Positions 1 through 7,411 are shown, counted from the stretch's first letter. The stretch: 9,420 nucleotides of DNA from Thiobacillus sp. (GCA_011391285.1 JAABQU010000282.1:1-9420), one strand, 5' to 3'. The notes: generated from the sequence alone by a model not told the origin. Translations and numbers: made by a program.

Positions 1-126
1 GGCTGCGGCGGGCTTTCTGGGACGAGCGGCAGATTTGGTGGCGGCGGATTGCTGGACGGTCGGCGCTGGGCCCGCTGCGGGCTTCGTGGCTTGCGGGTCG
101 GCCGGCTTTGTGTCGTTTTCTGCCAT
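1..126 (-). CDS. N-terminus of an Ala/Pro/Lys-rich protein, cut by the window edge
   Basis: Only the first 42 codons are present; the frame is open to the window edge. The start is ATG at 126-124, preceded on the minus strand by GGAG seven bases upstream, a good ribosome binding site. The visible residues are low-complexity, dominated by Ala, Pro, Lys, Thr and Gln (it begins MAENDTKPADPQ), with a repeated K-P-A-A pattern. There is no hydrophobic signal peptide and no recognisable domain. Such a tail could precede a DNA-binding (histone H1-like), phasin-like or other domain lying outside the window, so I give no function. A putative sigma-70 type promoter lies at 163-191, which suggests transcription separate from glgP. 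I am confident this is a real gene start and have no view on the product. Confidence 0.7.
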   Translation of the reverse strand, partial: MAENDTKPADPQATKPAAGPAPTVQQSAATKSAARPRKPAAA

Positions 127-162
127 GGTTTGACTCCAACTGACGATACGGAATAAACAGTT

Positions 163-191
163 TGTATAGTTTAAAGTCGCGCTCAAGTTAA
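163..191 (-). promoter_or_regulatory. Putative sigma-70 promoter of the Ala/Pro/Lys-rich gene
   Basis: Read on the minus strand, TTAACT (186-191) is followed after exactly 17 bases by TATACA (163-168). Each box matches four of six consensus positions, and the spacing is optimal. The region is distinctly AT-rich between two GC-rich genes. The start codon at 126 lies 37 bases beyond the -10 box, leaving a leader of roughly 30 bases. The rest of the 127-246 gap holds no gene that I can see, and no clear hairpin with a T-run after glgP. Confidence 0.4.
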
Positions 192-246
192 GGATTTGTT
201 ACAGCGCCGCAGGATCGAAAAGTCCGTGCACCCGTTGCAGAAGCGC

Positions 247-1956
247 TCATCTCAGATAGGCTTCTGTGGCGTAGCGACGCATCATGCGGTGGCTGTTGAA
301 GTAGGCCGCGTTCCGGCTGATGGCGCCTTTCATCACGGCGGTCCAGCCCGGCCGGTCGTCGTACCAGAGCGGCAGGATCACCTGTTCCAGTTTGTCGTAC
401 AGGGCCACGGCATCGTGGCCGTTGGCGGTGGGGGTGTCGTCGCCCACCGCCCAGCCCGTCACGCCCTCCAGGCAGCCTTCCACCCACCATCCGTCCAGCA
501 CCGAGAATTGGGGCACGCCGTTGAAGGCGGCCTTCATGCCGCTGGTGCCGGAGGCTTCCAGGGGACGCAGGGGCGTGTTGAGCCACAGGTCCGAGCCGGA
601 CACCATGTGCAGCGCCAGCGCCATGTCGTAGTCGGGCAGGAAAGCCATGGGGATTTCCTGGGCCAGCTCGCGAATGTGGGCGTGCAAGTTTTCGATGAGC
701 TGCTTGCCCGCGGTGTCATTCGGGTGAGCCTTGCCGGCCATGACGATCTGGAAGGGGAATTTTCTGGCGATGGCCTTGAGGTGTTCCATGTCAGTGAACA
801 TCAGGTCCGCCCGCTTGTAGGCGGTCATGCGCCGCGCGAAGCCCAGGATGGGCTGATCCGGATTCAGTACCACTCCGGTCAGTTCCCGCACTTTCTCCAC
901 CAGCGCGTGCTTCGCTGCCTGGTGCGCCGTCCACAGCACGTCGTCCGGGATGCGGTCAGCCCGTGTCAGGAGCTCCGGCTCATGGCACCAGCCCGGTACA
1001 TACTGGTCGTACATTTCGGCAAAGGAGGGGCTGGTCCAGGTGGAGGCATGCACGCCGTTGGTGACCGCGTGGACCGCGTAGCCGGGGAAGATTTGACGGG
1101 AGACCTCGGCATGGCGCTTGGCGACCCCGTTCACGTATTCCGACAGATTGAGGGCCAGGCGGGTCATGTTGAGCTTGTCCTCGCCGGCCAGCAGCTTGAC
1201 TGTGCCGAGGTCCAGCAGGTCGCCATAGATGCGCCGCACTAGGTTGTAGTCGAATTTGTCGTGGCCCGCTTCCACCGGCGTATGCGTGGTGAAGGTGCAC
1301 AGCTCGCGCACACGGGGCAGGTCGTAAGGACTCTCGCCGGGCCGCAGGCCTTCGTGGGGATGGGCGAAACGCCGAAGCAGCGCCAGGGTGAGGAAGGCCG
1401 AGTGACCTTCGTTCATGTGATAGCCCATGAGCTTGAAGCCCAGAGCCTGCAACATGGCGATGCCGCCGACGCCCAGCACCGCTTCCTGCTTGATTCGATA
1501 GGTCTCGTCGCCGCCGTAGAGATAGTGGGTGATGTCGCGGTCGCGCGGGTCGTTCACAGGCAGGTCGGTATCCAGCAGCAGAATCGGCACACCGTCGTCG
1601 ACCCAGGAGCTCAGCACATAGAGCCAGCCGCCCACCCATACCTGGCGATCCTCCAGTTCCAGCGCCACCGTGGCCTGCAGTCGGGTGGCGTAGCGGGCGG
1701 GGTCCCAGTCGTCGGCCAGTTCGACCTGCCGGCCCTGTGGATCGATCGCCTGGCGGAAGTAGCCGGCCCGCGACACCAGGGTGACCGCCACCATCGGCAC
1801 GCCGATGTCCGCTGCTGCGCGCAGGGTGTCGCCCGCCAGCACGCCGAGGCCGCCGCTATAGGTCGGGATATCGCTTTCCATGGCGATTTCCATGGAGAAA
1901 TACGCCACCCTGGGCTTGTGGACAAAGGTTTCGGTCTTGCTGGTTGCTTCGGACAT
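247..1956 (-). CDS. glgP: Alpha-glucan (glycogen/maltodextrin) phosphorylase, short GT35 type
   Basis: This enzyme cleaves terminal alpha-1,4 glucose units from glycogen or maltodextrins with phosphate, giving glucose-1-phosphate; it is cytosolic and uses pyridoxal phosphate. The 569-aa product begins with a region typical of the short bacterial family (VAYFSMEIAMESDIPTYSGG at residues 17-36, followed by LGVLAGD). Other family segments are GYHMNEGHSAF (178-188), TFTTHTPVEAGHD (221-233), AVTNGVHASTW (297-307) and RRMTAYKR (375-382). The PLP site reads EASGTSGMKAAFNG (467-480), with Lys475 as the expected Schiff-base lysine. The length fits the short family rather than the 800-plus residues of classical phosphorylases. 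The start is ATG at 1956, which leaves the N-terminal block complete; no in-frame ATG lies nearby upstream. I see no clear Shine-Dalgarno sequence before it, only a run of C. A hairpin precedes the start. No glycogen synthase or branching enzyme is in the window, so the preferred substrate is open. Confidence 0.93.
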   Translation of the reverse strand: MSEATSKTETFVHKPRVAYFSMEIAMESDIPTYSGGLGVLAGDTLRAAADIGVPMVAVTLVSRAGYFRQAIDPQGRQVELADDWDPARYATRLQATVALELEDRQVWVGGWLYVLSSWVDDGVPILLLDTDLPVNDPRDRDITHYLYGGDETYRIKQEAVLGVGGIAMLQALGFKLMGYHMNEGHSAFLTLALLRRFAHPHEGLRPGESPYDLPRVRELCTFTTHTPVEAGHDKFDYNLVRRIYGDLLDLGTVKLLAGEDKLNMTRLALNLSEYVNGVAKRHAEVSRQIFPGYAVHAVTNGVHASTWTSPSFAEMYDQYVPGWCHEPELLTRADRIPDDVLWTAHQAAKHALVEKVRELTGVVLNPDQPILGFARRMTAYKRADLMFTDMEHLKAIARKFPFQIVMAGKAHPNDTAGKQLIENLHAHIRELAQEIPMAFLPDYDMALALHMVSGSDLWLNTPLRPLEASGTSGMKAAFNGVPQFSVLDGWWVEGCLEGVTGWAVGDDTPTANGHDAVALYDKLEQVILPLWYDDRPGWTAVMKGAISRNAAYFNSHRMMRRYATEAYLR

Positions 1957-1971
1957 GGGGGAATGGCTTGA

Positions 1972-1997
1972 CTGCCGGCACGGCGGCTGCCGGGCAG
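1972..1997 (-). other. Imperfect GC-rich hairpin in the glgP leader
   Basis: In plus-strand terms CTGCCGGCA (1972-1980) pairs with TGCCGGGCAG (1988-1997) with a single bulged base, around a 7-base loop. It ends 15 bases before the glgP start codon. No T-run follows on either strand, so it is not a canonical intrinsic terminator. It could affect translation or mRNA stability of glgP, or have no function; the sequence shows only the pairing potential. Confidence 0.35.
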
Positions 1998-2071
1998 GTA
2001 GGGTTGCCGTCAGTCGATGAGGCCTGATTGTTTTACTTGAGTGTGCGTCACCGATTCGCTCGGCAAACCTC

Positions 2072-2296
2072 CTATTTGTCCTGGGATTTCTTGCTGATTT
2101 CGGCCATGCGCGCGCGCCACTCCTGCAGTTCCTCGTCTTCGATCTCGAGTTGAATGGCCACTGCTTCCTGCACGCTCATTTTCTTGTCTTCCAGTCTGCG
2201 CATGAGCTTGGATCGCATCCTGGCCAACAAGCGCTCGGTTTCCTCCTGCTCCAGGTGCTTGGCCTTTTCGAGGTATTCATCCGCGGGTTTTCTCAT
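2072..2296 (-). CDS. Small charged helical protein, function unknown
   Basis: The gene encodes 74 residues starting MRKPADEYLEKAKHLEQEE. The product is almost entirely charged or helix-forming, rich in Glu, Lys, Arg, Met and Leu, with no Cys, no Gly and no hydrophobic segment, so a small soluble helical or coiled-coil protein is expected. Two helices are suggested, about residues 5-38 and 42-69, separated by the Lys-Lys-Met-Ser turn near residue 40. AGGA nine bases before the ATG supports the start. It sits 96 bases after lutC and 115 bases before glgP on the same strand; neither spacing proves co-transcription. I do not recognise a named family. Its even coding character and good start make it a likely real gene. 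Confidence 0.75.
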   Translation of the reverse strand: MRKPADEYLEKAKHLEQEETERLLARMRSKLMRRLEDKKMSVQEAVAIQLEIEDEELQEWRARMAEISKKSQDK

Positions 2297-2392
2297 CGCA
2301 ACGCTTCCTTGATTTTCTGGAAATTCGCGTCCAAAGTTACACCCATATCCGAGTCATCCGCTACCTCGAGCGATAACAATCGAGCCGGTACG

Positions 2393-3067
2393 CTACAGGG
2401 TCTGGTTCAAACCTGCACCGTCGATCCTCCGCAGCAGGACATGCAGGCGGCGCGGGCCGTGCGCGCCCAACTGGATGGTCTGCTCGACGTCGGCGGTGCG
2501 CGAGGGGCCGGTGATGAGGTTGGTTGCCCGCGGCAGGCTGCCGCGCTCGGCACGCAGCAGGGCCCAGGCGTCTTCCATGCGCGGCACGATGCGGCTTTCC
2601 GGCAGCAGGCAGAGGAAGTCGTCGGGCAGGAAGTTCAAGGTGGTCGGACTTTCTGGTCCCGACAGCAGAACCAGGCTGCCGGTTTCGGCGATGCCGCAAA
2701 AGGCCACGGCGAGGCTGATGCGGTCGTCGCCGTGCGCGCGGCGGCGCGCTACCTGCCAGCCTTCCGGCCAGATGACCCCGGCCAGCAGCGGATGGGGTGC
2801 CATAACCAACCGCTGCGGCAGCGTCTGCGCCGCCAGGTAATCCGTCACGGCGCTGACGATCTCCGCATCCGAGGCGACTTCGGCATAGGTACCGGCTACT
2901 TTGGTCAGCTTGGCCAGGAAGCGCTCGCGCGGGGTTTCCGGCCATTGCGGCTGCGGGCCGCGTGCAGGGTCGTTTACGCGCTGCGTGACTGCCGGGGCAT
3001 CGGCAGCGGCCTCATGGCCCAGCGCCTGCGAGATTCGGCCGAGGATGGCTGCGCGGCGGTCAGTCAT
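2393..3067 (-). CDS. lutC: LutC/YkgG-type LUD-domain protein of the lactate utilisation complex
   Basis: This is the third subunit of the LutABC system, which in Bacillus and other bacteria is needed for L-lactate oxidation to pyruvate. The 224-aa product carries the LUD-domain signature: GIAETGSLVLLSGPESPTT followed by LNFLPDDFLCLLPESRIV, and near the C-terminus the typical NLITGPSRTADVEQTIQLGA segment and HGPRRLHVLL. It has no Fe-S cysteine motif, as expected for LutC. I choose ATG at 3067, not an in-frame ATG at 3106: it has GGAGG eight bases upstream, and MTDRRAAILGRISQAL is the usual N-terminal beginning. It overlaps the end of lutB by 8 bases, so translation is likely coupled. The exact biochemical role of LutC within the complex is not shown by the sequence. 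Confidence 0.9.
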   Translation of the reverse strand: MTDRRAAILGRISQALGHEAAADAPAVTQRVNDPARGPQPQWPETPRERFLAKLTKVAGTYAEVASDAEIVSAVTDYLAAQTLPQRLVMAPHPLLAGVIWPEGWQVARRRAHGDDRISLAVAFCGIAETGSLVLLSGPESPTTLNFLPDDFLCLLPESRIVPRMEDAWALLRAERGSLPRATNLITGPSRTADVEQTIQLGAHGPRRLHVLLRRIDGAGLNQTL

Positions 3068-4481
3068 GATGCTTCCTCCGCTGCCATTGGGACATGAAGG
3101 TGTCACCTTGCGGCGCTGGCAGGTCGCGCGCGGACGTCCAGGCCTGCGCCAGCGGCAGGCTGCGGAAGCGGCCGCGGCCGCCGCTCATTTTGTTCAGCAG
3201 CACGATCCCGAAGCGCATGACCCAGCGATAGAACAGCGGCCGCCGCGCGCAGAAAGCCCAGACGGCCAGCGCCCAGCGGCTGCGCGGCGCGGCAAGCTTG
3301 CGTTCGAATTCCTGCCGGCGATGCTCGCGCAGCAGTTTCGGCAGCGGGATGGACATGGGGCAGACTTCCTCGCAGCGTCCGCACAGGGTCGACGCATTGG
3401 GCAGCGGCCGGCCTTCGTCCAGCCCCACCATCAAAGGCGTCAATACCGCGCCCATCGGCCCCGGATAGACCCAGCCGTAGGCATGCCCGCCGACCGTGCT
3501 GTATACGGGGCAGTGGTTGAGGCAGGCGCCGCAGCGGATGCAGCGCAGCATCTCGTGATAGGCGCCGCCGAGCATGCGGCTGCGGCCGTTGTCGACCAGC
3601 ACCACGTGGAATTGCTCGGGGCCGTCGGCATCCTCGCCGCGGCGCGGGCCGGTGAAAAACGTCGTGTAGGAGGTGATCTCCTGACCGGTGGCGCTGCGCG
3701 CCAGAAGCCGCAGCAGCACCGAGGTGTCCTCCAGCGTCGGCACCACTTTCTCGATGCTGGCGAGCACGATGTGCACGCGCGGCAGGGTGGCTGACAGGTC
3801 GCCGTTGCCCTCGTTGGTGACGATGACGGTGGAGCCGGTTTCGGCGATGAGGAAGTTGGCGCCGGTGATGCCGACGTCCGCCGACAGGAACTTGTCGCGC
3901 AGGATCTGCCGCGCTTCATCGACGATCTGCGGCACCGTTTCCAGCGGCCGGGTCAGGCCGGGCTGGTGGTGCAGGTCTTCGAACAGTTTGGCGATCTGGG
4001 CGCGGGTCTTGTGCACCGCCGGCGCGATGATGTGGCTGGGCGGCTCGTGCGCGATCTGGATGATGTACTCGCCGAGGTCGGTCTCGACCACTTCGAGGCC
4101 GGCAGCTTCGAGCGCATCGTTGATGGCGATCTCCTCGCCGACCATGGACTTGCCCTTGGCGACCATTTTCGCCCCGGCACGCTGGCAGATGTCGAGCACG
4201 GCCGTGCAGGCCTCTTCCGGTGTTTCGGCCCAGTGCATCTGGCCGCCGTTCGCGGCGACCTGCTGCTCGAAGCGCAACAGGTAGTGATCGAGGTTGGCCA
4301 GCGTGTGGTCCTTGATCGCACGCCCGGCCTCGCGCAGGGCGCCGAACTCGGGCAGGTCGGACAGGGCAGCGCGCCGCTTGTCGACGAAGCCTACACCGGC
4401 CTTGGCCAGGGCCTGCTGCAGGGTGACGTCGTGCAGGGCCCGGTGGGCGTTGTCGGTGAAGGTGCCGGAAGTCGGCTTCAT
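3060..4481 (-). CDS. lutB: LutB/YkgF iron-sulfur protein (LUD domain plus ferredoxin-like domain)
   Basis: This is the large Fe-S subunit of the LutABC lactate oxidation complex, 473 aa, a normal family length. The N-terminal two thirds is a LUD domain, with VAKGKSMVGEEIAINDALE (108-126) and GANFLIAETGSTVIVTNEGN (207-226). It is followed by a 4Fe-4S ferredoxin-like domain: CIRCGACLNHCP with Cys314, 317, 320 and 324, then LCGRCEEVCP with Cys367, 370 and 374, enough ligands for two clusters if Cys324 serves the second in the usual swapped pattern. The C-terminal 100 residues are basic and helical with no clear membrane span. The ATG overlaps the lutA stop in an ATGA arrangement, and the 3' end overlaps lutC, so stoichiometric coupled translation is likely. 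The substrate is inferred from the family; electrons probably leave through the Fe-S clusters to the quinone pool or another acceptor. Confidence 0.93.
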   Translation of the reverse strand: MKPTSGTFTDNAHRALHDVTLQQALAKAGVGFVDKRRAALSDLPEFGALREAGRAIKDHTLANLDHYLLRFEQQVAANGGQMHWAETPEEACTAVLDICQRAGAKMVAKGKSMVGEEIAINDALEAAGLEVVETDLGEYIIQIAHEPPSHIIAPAVHKTRAQIAKLFEDLHHQPGLTRPLETVPQIVDEARQILRDKFLSADVGITGANFLIAETGSTVIVTNEGNGDLSATLPRVHIVLASIEKVVPTLEDTSVLLRLLARSATGQEITSYTTFFTGPRRGEDADGPEQFHVVLVDNGRSRMLGGAYHEMLRCIRCGACLNHCPVYSTVGGHAYGWVYPGPMGAVLTPLMVGLDEGRPLPNASTLCGRCEEVCPMSIPLPKLLREHRRQEFERKLAAPRSRWALAVWAFCARRPLFYRWVMRFGIVLLNKMSGGRGRFRSLPLAQAWTSARDLPAPQGDTFMSQWQRRKHHD

Positions 4482-5233
4482 GTCTGGGTACCGTCGCCGA
4501 TGCCGGGCGCATCGGTCATGCTGGCCAGCAACTCGGCCAGGTGATAGACCCGCACCGGGCTGTCCATGCGCTTGAGCCGGCCGGCGATGTTCATCAGGCA
4601 GCCGAGGTCGCCGGAGACCAGGACGTCGGCGCCGCTGGCGGTCACCGCCGCAGCCTTGTCCGACACCATGCGTGCCGAAATGTCCGGGTATTTCACGCAG
4701 AAGGTGCCGCCGAAGCCGCAGCAGACTTCTGCGTCCTTCAATTCGACCGGCTCGACGCCCGCAAGCTTGCCCAGCAGTGCGCGCGGTGCTGCATGGATGC
4801 CCAGTTCGCGTCGGGCCGAGCAGGAGTCGTGCATGGCGACCTTGCCGGTGAAATGCGCGTCGATGACGGGTTCTCCGCCGAACTCGGCGAGGAAGGCGGA
4901 CAGCTCGCGGGTGCGTGCCGCCAGGCTTTGGGCCCGGGCCAGCGTTTCCGGTTCGTCGCGGAACAGTTCGGGATAGTGCCTGACCAGCATGCCGGCGCAG
5001 GAGCCGGAGGGGACGACGACATGATCGACGCCTTCGAAGGCCGCGATGACCTGGCGTGCGATTGCACGCGCCGTCTCGAAGTCACCGTTGTTGTAGGCGG
5101 GCTGGCCGCAGCAGGTCTGCTCGGGCGGCACCACCACCTCGGCGCCCAGGCGCTCCAGCAGGCGGACCGAAGCGAATCCGACGCTGGGCCGAAACAGGTC
5201 GACGAGACAGGTGACGAACAATGCGACGCGCAT
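4478..5233 (-). CDS. lutA: LutA/YkgE Fe-S oxidoreductase with two CCG domains
   Basis: This is the first subunit of LutABC, 251 aa. It has two cysteine-rich CCG domains as in glycolate oxidase GlcF and heterodisulfide reductase subunit B. The first has Cys9, Cys41-Cys42 (TCCGQPAYNNGD) and Cys79 (PSGSCAGML). The second has Cys138 (HDSCSARRELG) and Cys171-Cys172 (VCCGFGGTF), with Cys179 nearby. All the expected cluster ligands are present, so the protein looks functional. The start ATG at 5233 gives the usual N-terminus MRVALFVTCLVDLFRP; the upstream GGAA is only a weak ribosome binding site. It leads the lutABC operon and is preceded by a 152-base intergenic region likely to hold the promoter. 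GlcF would be a longer protein with ferredoxin motifs, which are absent here. Confidence 0.92.
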   Translation of the reverse strand: MRVALFVTCLVDLFRPSVGFASVRLLERLGAEVVVPPEQTCCGQPAYNNGDFETARAIARQVIAAFEGVDHVVVPSGSCAGMLVRHYPELFRDEPETLARAQSLAARTRELSAFLAEFGGEPVIDAHFTGKVAMHDSCSARRELGIHAAPRALLGKLAGVEPVELKDAEVCCGFGGTFCVKYPDISARMVSDKAAAVTASGADVLVSGDLGCLMNIAGRLKRMDSPVRVYHLAELLASMTDAPGIGDGTQT

Positions 5234-5263
5234 GAGGGTTCCGGAAAGTCGCGGTGCGCTTAT

Positions 5264-5325
5264 GTTAGCGGTTAACGGGTCGGGGCTCGATATTGTGTGC
5301 GGCCGGCCCGGTCTGACTCAGTATA
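5264..5325 (-). promoter_or_regulatory. Possible lutABC control region: -10-like box and small inverted repeat
   Basis: The 5234-5385 gap is the only place for a lutA promoter. On the minus strand it contains TATACT (5320-5325), a five-of-six match to a -10 box, but I find no good -35 box at 16-18 bases. Closer to lutA there is an inverted repeat GTTA-N5-TAAC (5264-5276), about 30 bases before the start codon, which could be an operator. A GGCCGGCC palindrome lies at 5301-5308. All three elements are short and could arise by chance. Next to the stop of the upstream gene, GCGCC/GGCGC (5362-5378) can form a small stem with no T-run. Confidence 0.22.
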
Positions 5326-5385
5326 GGCAAGCGGATTCGAACGCGGCCTGCTTGCATCCGGGCGCCGCCGCAAGGCGCTCGATCC

Positions 5386-6621
5386 TTACCGGCTTCGACC
5401 TTTCCAGGCAACCCGGCACGTTCTCATGAGGTATTCGAGGGCCCGCTCCATGTGGGTGTCGGGCCAATTGGGGTCGATGTCGGCCAGTTGGTCTTCCGCT
5501 TCGCGTTTCAGGTCGTCCGTCCAGGATTTCTGCAGATCCTCGCGGATCGCCTCAGGTGCATGCTCGCCGATAAACTTGATCACGGCCTGGGAATCGAAGC
5601 CGGATGCCCTGAAAACACGGATGATTTCCTTGGCCTCCCGCAGGAGCAGGGAGGCCTTGGGCGGAAGCCCGGCGGCAACGAACAAAAACACCGTGGCCAC
5701 GACCGCCGGGTCATCCGCTTCGCCACGCGTCACGCGATCCCATTCCTTGGCAACCAGGCGATCGTATTCCCTGACGTCCTCGTCCAGGCTCTCGCTGACG
5801 AAATACATTTCACCTGATGCGCCATACAGCAATTTATCCGCTGTGCTGGAGGCAGCCCGAATCTGCGGCAAGTCCTTTTCGATGAAACGATCCATCGCAC
5901 GTCGCGCAAGCTGCTGGAATTCGGTGGGGGCCTCCTTGAGGAAAGCCTTCAGCCGGTCCTCATTCCACCTGGCCTTCGCCTGTTTCGCCGCCTTGATCAA
6001 GCGGACAAATGCCGTGCGGGTCGGCAGCTTCAGCTCCGCCTGATCGACAAAGAAGACCAGCATGGCGCTTCGGATCAGCGAGTCGGCATCATCGACATCG
6101 TCGCGAGAAACGCCCATCTTCCTGGCCAGCCAGAACGCGAAATCGATGGTGTTCTGGTGCTCCTGGCGAAGGGCATATTCAGACCGGTAATCCGCAAGGG
6201 AGATCGTGTCTGCGGCGGTCTTTTCATCCAGATAGGCGCGTTGGCTTTCGGGCGAGGCTGCGCGATCGATCATCAGCGGGCTGTCCGGCATCGCGTGGAG
6301 TCGCTTGAGCATGTCCGAGCCGGCTTTGGAGTGAGCCAGGAAGCTCTTGTCACGCAGCGACGTTGCGGCGATCCGCAGGTCCCCCCCCGACATATCTTCG
6401 AGATAGAGGCTGACCAGATTCACCATGCGCCTCAGCGCAAGTTCGAGTTCAGGGCGCAGATGCGCCGTGCCAAAATAGTTGGCGATCTGCACGATGCCTT
6501 TGGAAAAATCCGTCTGCAAACCGTGCAACCGCTCGGGCGTGATGATTCCCTGCTGAACGCCATGGCGCAGCGCCTTGTCGAAAAACGGTCGATTGTCGAA
6601 CGTCGTGAGTGCAGTGGCCAT
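5386..6621 (-). CDS. Conserved-looking cytosolic helical protein, function unknown (last gene of the J-domain operon)
   Basis: The 411-aa product is soluble, with no signal peptide or membrane segment and a single Cys (402). The N-terminal 110 residues look like a structured helical domain (FFDKALRHGVQQGIITPERL, KGIVQIANYFGTAHLRPELE, SDMLKRLHAMP). A central Asp-rich and Lys-rich helical region follows (about 150-260), then a domain with several predicted helices (about 270-400). The C-terminus is basic and aromatic, with PNWPDTHMERALEYLMR and a final Lys/Arg cluster. I recognise no catalytic motif and no named domain. The ATG has AAGGA upstream, overlapping the stop of the preceding gene, and the gap is only 11 bases, so the two are almost certainly co-transcribed. 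It is clearly a real gene; its role can only be inferred from its operon partners. Confidence 0.85.
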   Translation of the reverse strand: MATALTTFDNRPFFDKALRHGVQQGIITPERLHGLQTDFSKGIVQIANYFGTAHLRPELELALRRMVNLVSLYLEDMSGGDLRIAATSLRDKSFLAHSKAGSDMLKRLHAMPDSPLMIDRAASPESQRAYLDEKTAADTISLADYRSEYALRQEHQNTIDFAFWLARKMGVSRDDVDDADSLIRSAMLVFFVDQAELKLPTRTAFVRLIKAAKQAKARWNEDRLKAFLKEAPTEFQQLARRAMDRFIEKDLPQIRAASSTADKLLYGASGEMYFVSESLDEDVREYDRLVAKEWDRVTRGEADDPAVVATVFLFVAAGLPPKASLLLREAKEIIRVFRASGFDSQAVIKFIGEHAPEAIREDLQKSWTDDLKREAEDQLADIDPNWPDTHMERALEYLMRTCRVAWKGRSR

Positions 6622-6632
6622 GCGTCCCGTCC

Positions 6633-7382
6633 TTAAATGGCGGACTCTTCTTCGTCGCCCGCGGCATTCTCGGAACCCGGGGGCGCCGGGATCGAAGCCG
6701 TGTCAGCCAGCTCCAGCATTTTTTGCGCACGGTCACGCAGAATAATCATCACTTCTTCGAACGCGTCCGGCAGTTCGTAGCGCAGAATCCATGCGCTTTC
6801 CATCCAGTCGCCATCCGCGACTTCCGAACGGGTGAGCAGCGGCCGCGTGTCTTCGATGAAGTTGCCAAAAGCGAGGCCATGGTCGATTTCCTCGATTTTC
6901 TCCATCAGCCAGGTGTTGTGGGTCTTGGCGTCGGAATCAGGATCGAGTTGCGGCACAAAACTTCCGCTGGAGGCAAAGCTAAAGACTTCGTCGTAATGGT
7001 CTGCAAAATAGTCGGCCAGCGTGTCACAGCCACCCTCGATGTCGGCCATGGCTTCCAGGTATTCGTGGACGGTATCGGAGTCGCGGTGGATGACCGCATT
7101 GATCATGGCGCGCAGCCTTTCACTCGTGCGATCGCCATACATTTTTTCCAGGACGATCGAGCGTGCGAATTGCTCGGGCGTCACCAGCATGTTCACCACG
7201 GATTCCTTGGACGAGTCGAATTCGCGCATGACGGCAAGCAGGTCCTTGGGCTGCAATTCGTCGAGGAGGCTTACCAGCGCGTGATCGCCCTGTTCGTCGG
7301 CAATGGTTGCGAGCGCGTGCTCGGCGCCGACAATATCGCCGGCAAGAATCAACTGCGAGGATTTCAAAACAACCGGGTGCAT
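6633..7382 (-). CDS. Acidic helical protein, function unknown (third gene of the J-domain operon)
   Basis: The 249-aa product is acidic and soluble. Residues 5-125 form a run of short amphipathic helices: SSQLILAGDIVGAEHALATI, then HALVSLLDELQPKDLLAVMR, then TPEQFARSIVLEKMYGDRTS. This gives the look of a helical-repeat scaffold; there is some resemblance in style to TPR/HEAT-like or MgtE N-terminal helices, too weak to call. A less regular middle region (about 135-160) precedes a second helical block with WMESAWILRYELPDAFEEVM (193-212). The C-terminus from about 230 is Pro/Gly/Glu-rich and probably disordered. AAGGA six bases before the ATG supports the start. It lies 29 bases after the 180-aa gene and 11 before the 411-aa gene. 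I do not recognise the family. Confidence 0.83.
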   Translation of the reverse strand: MHPVVLKSSQLILAGDIVGAEHALATIADEQGDHALVSLLDELQPKDLLAVMREFDSSKESVVNMLVTPEQFARSIVLEKMYGDRTSERLRAMINAVIHRDSDTVHEYLEAMADIEGGCDTLADYFADHYDEVFSFASSGSFVPQLDPDSDAKTHNTWLMEKIEEIDHGLAFGNFIEDTRPLLTRSEVADGDWMESAWILRYELPDAFEEVMIILRDRAQKMLELADTASIPAPPGSENAAGDEEESAI

Positions 7383-7411
7383 GCCATGTCCTTCTTGATG
7401 AATAGTTGTGC

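Noticed and set aside
196..1242. A 348-aa plus-strand ORF opposite glgP, with another at 1261-1971
   Set aside because: It lies wholly over a confidently identified gene; its translation is rich in His, Val, Gly and Arg, as expected from the reverse of a high-GC gene, and shows no domain.
2010..2051. 13-codon leader peptide ORF starting GTG before glgP
   Set aside because: The nearest Shine-Dalgarno sequence is 16 bases away, and no run of regulatory codons is visible; kept only as part of a leader observation, not as a gene.
2297..2392. CGAT-AACA-ATCG hairpin and CTCGA/TCGAG pairing after lutC as a terminator
   Set aside because: The stems are only 4-5 base pairs and no T-run follows on the minus strand, so an intrinsic terminator is not supported.
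2150..3097. A 315-aa plus-strand ORF opposite lutC and the 74-aa gene
   Set aside because: It crosses two real genes and their spacer and has Gln/Arg/Ala-rich shadow composition without motifs.
4541..5275. A 244-aa plus-strand ORF opposite lutA
   Set aside because: The minus strand carries all LutA cysteine motifs in register; the antisense translation is a compositional shadow.
5362..5378. GCGCC/GGCGC stem after the 411-aa gene as a terminator
   Set aside because: It has a five-pair stem with no following T-run; such stems are common by chance at this GC content.
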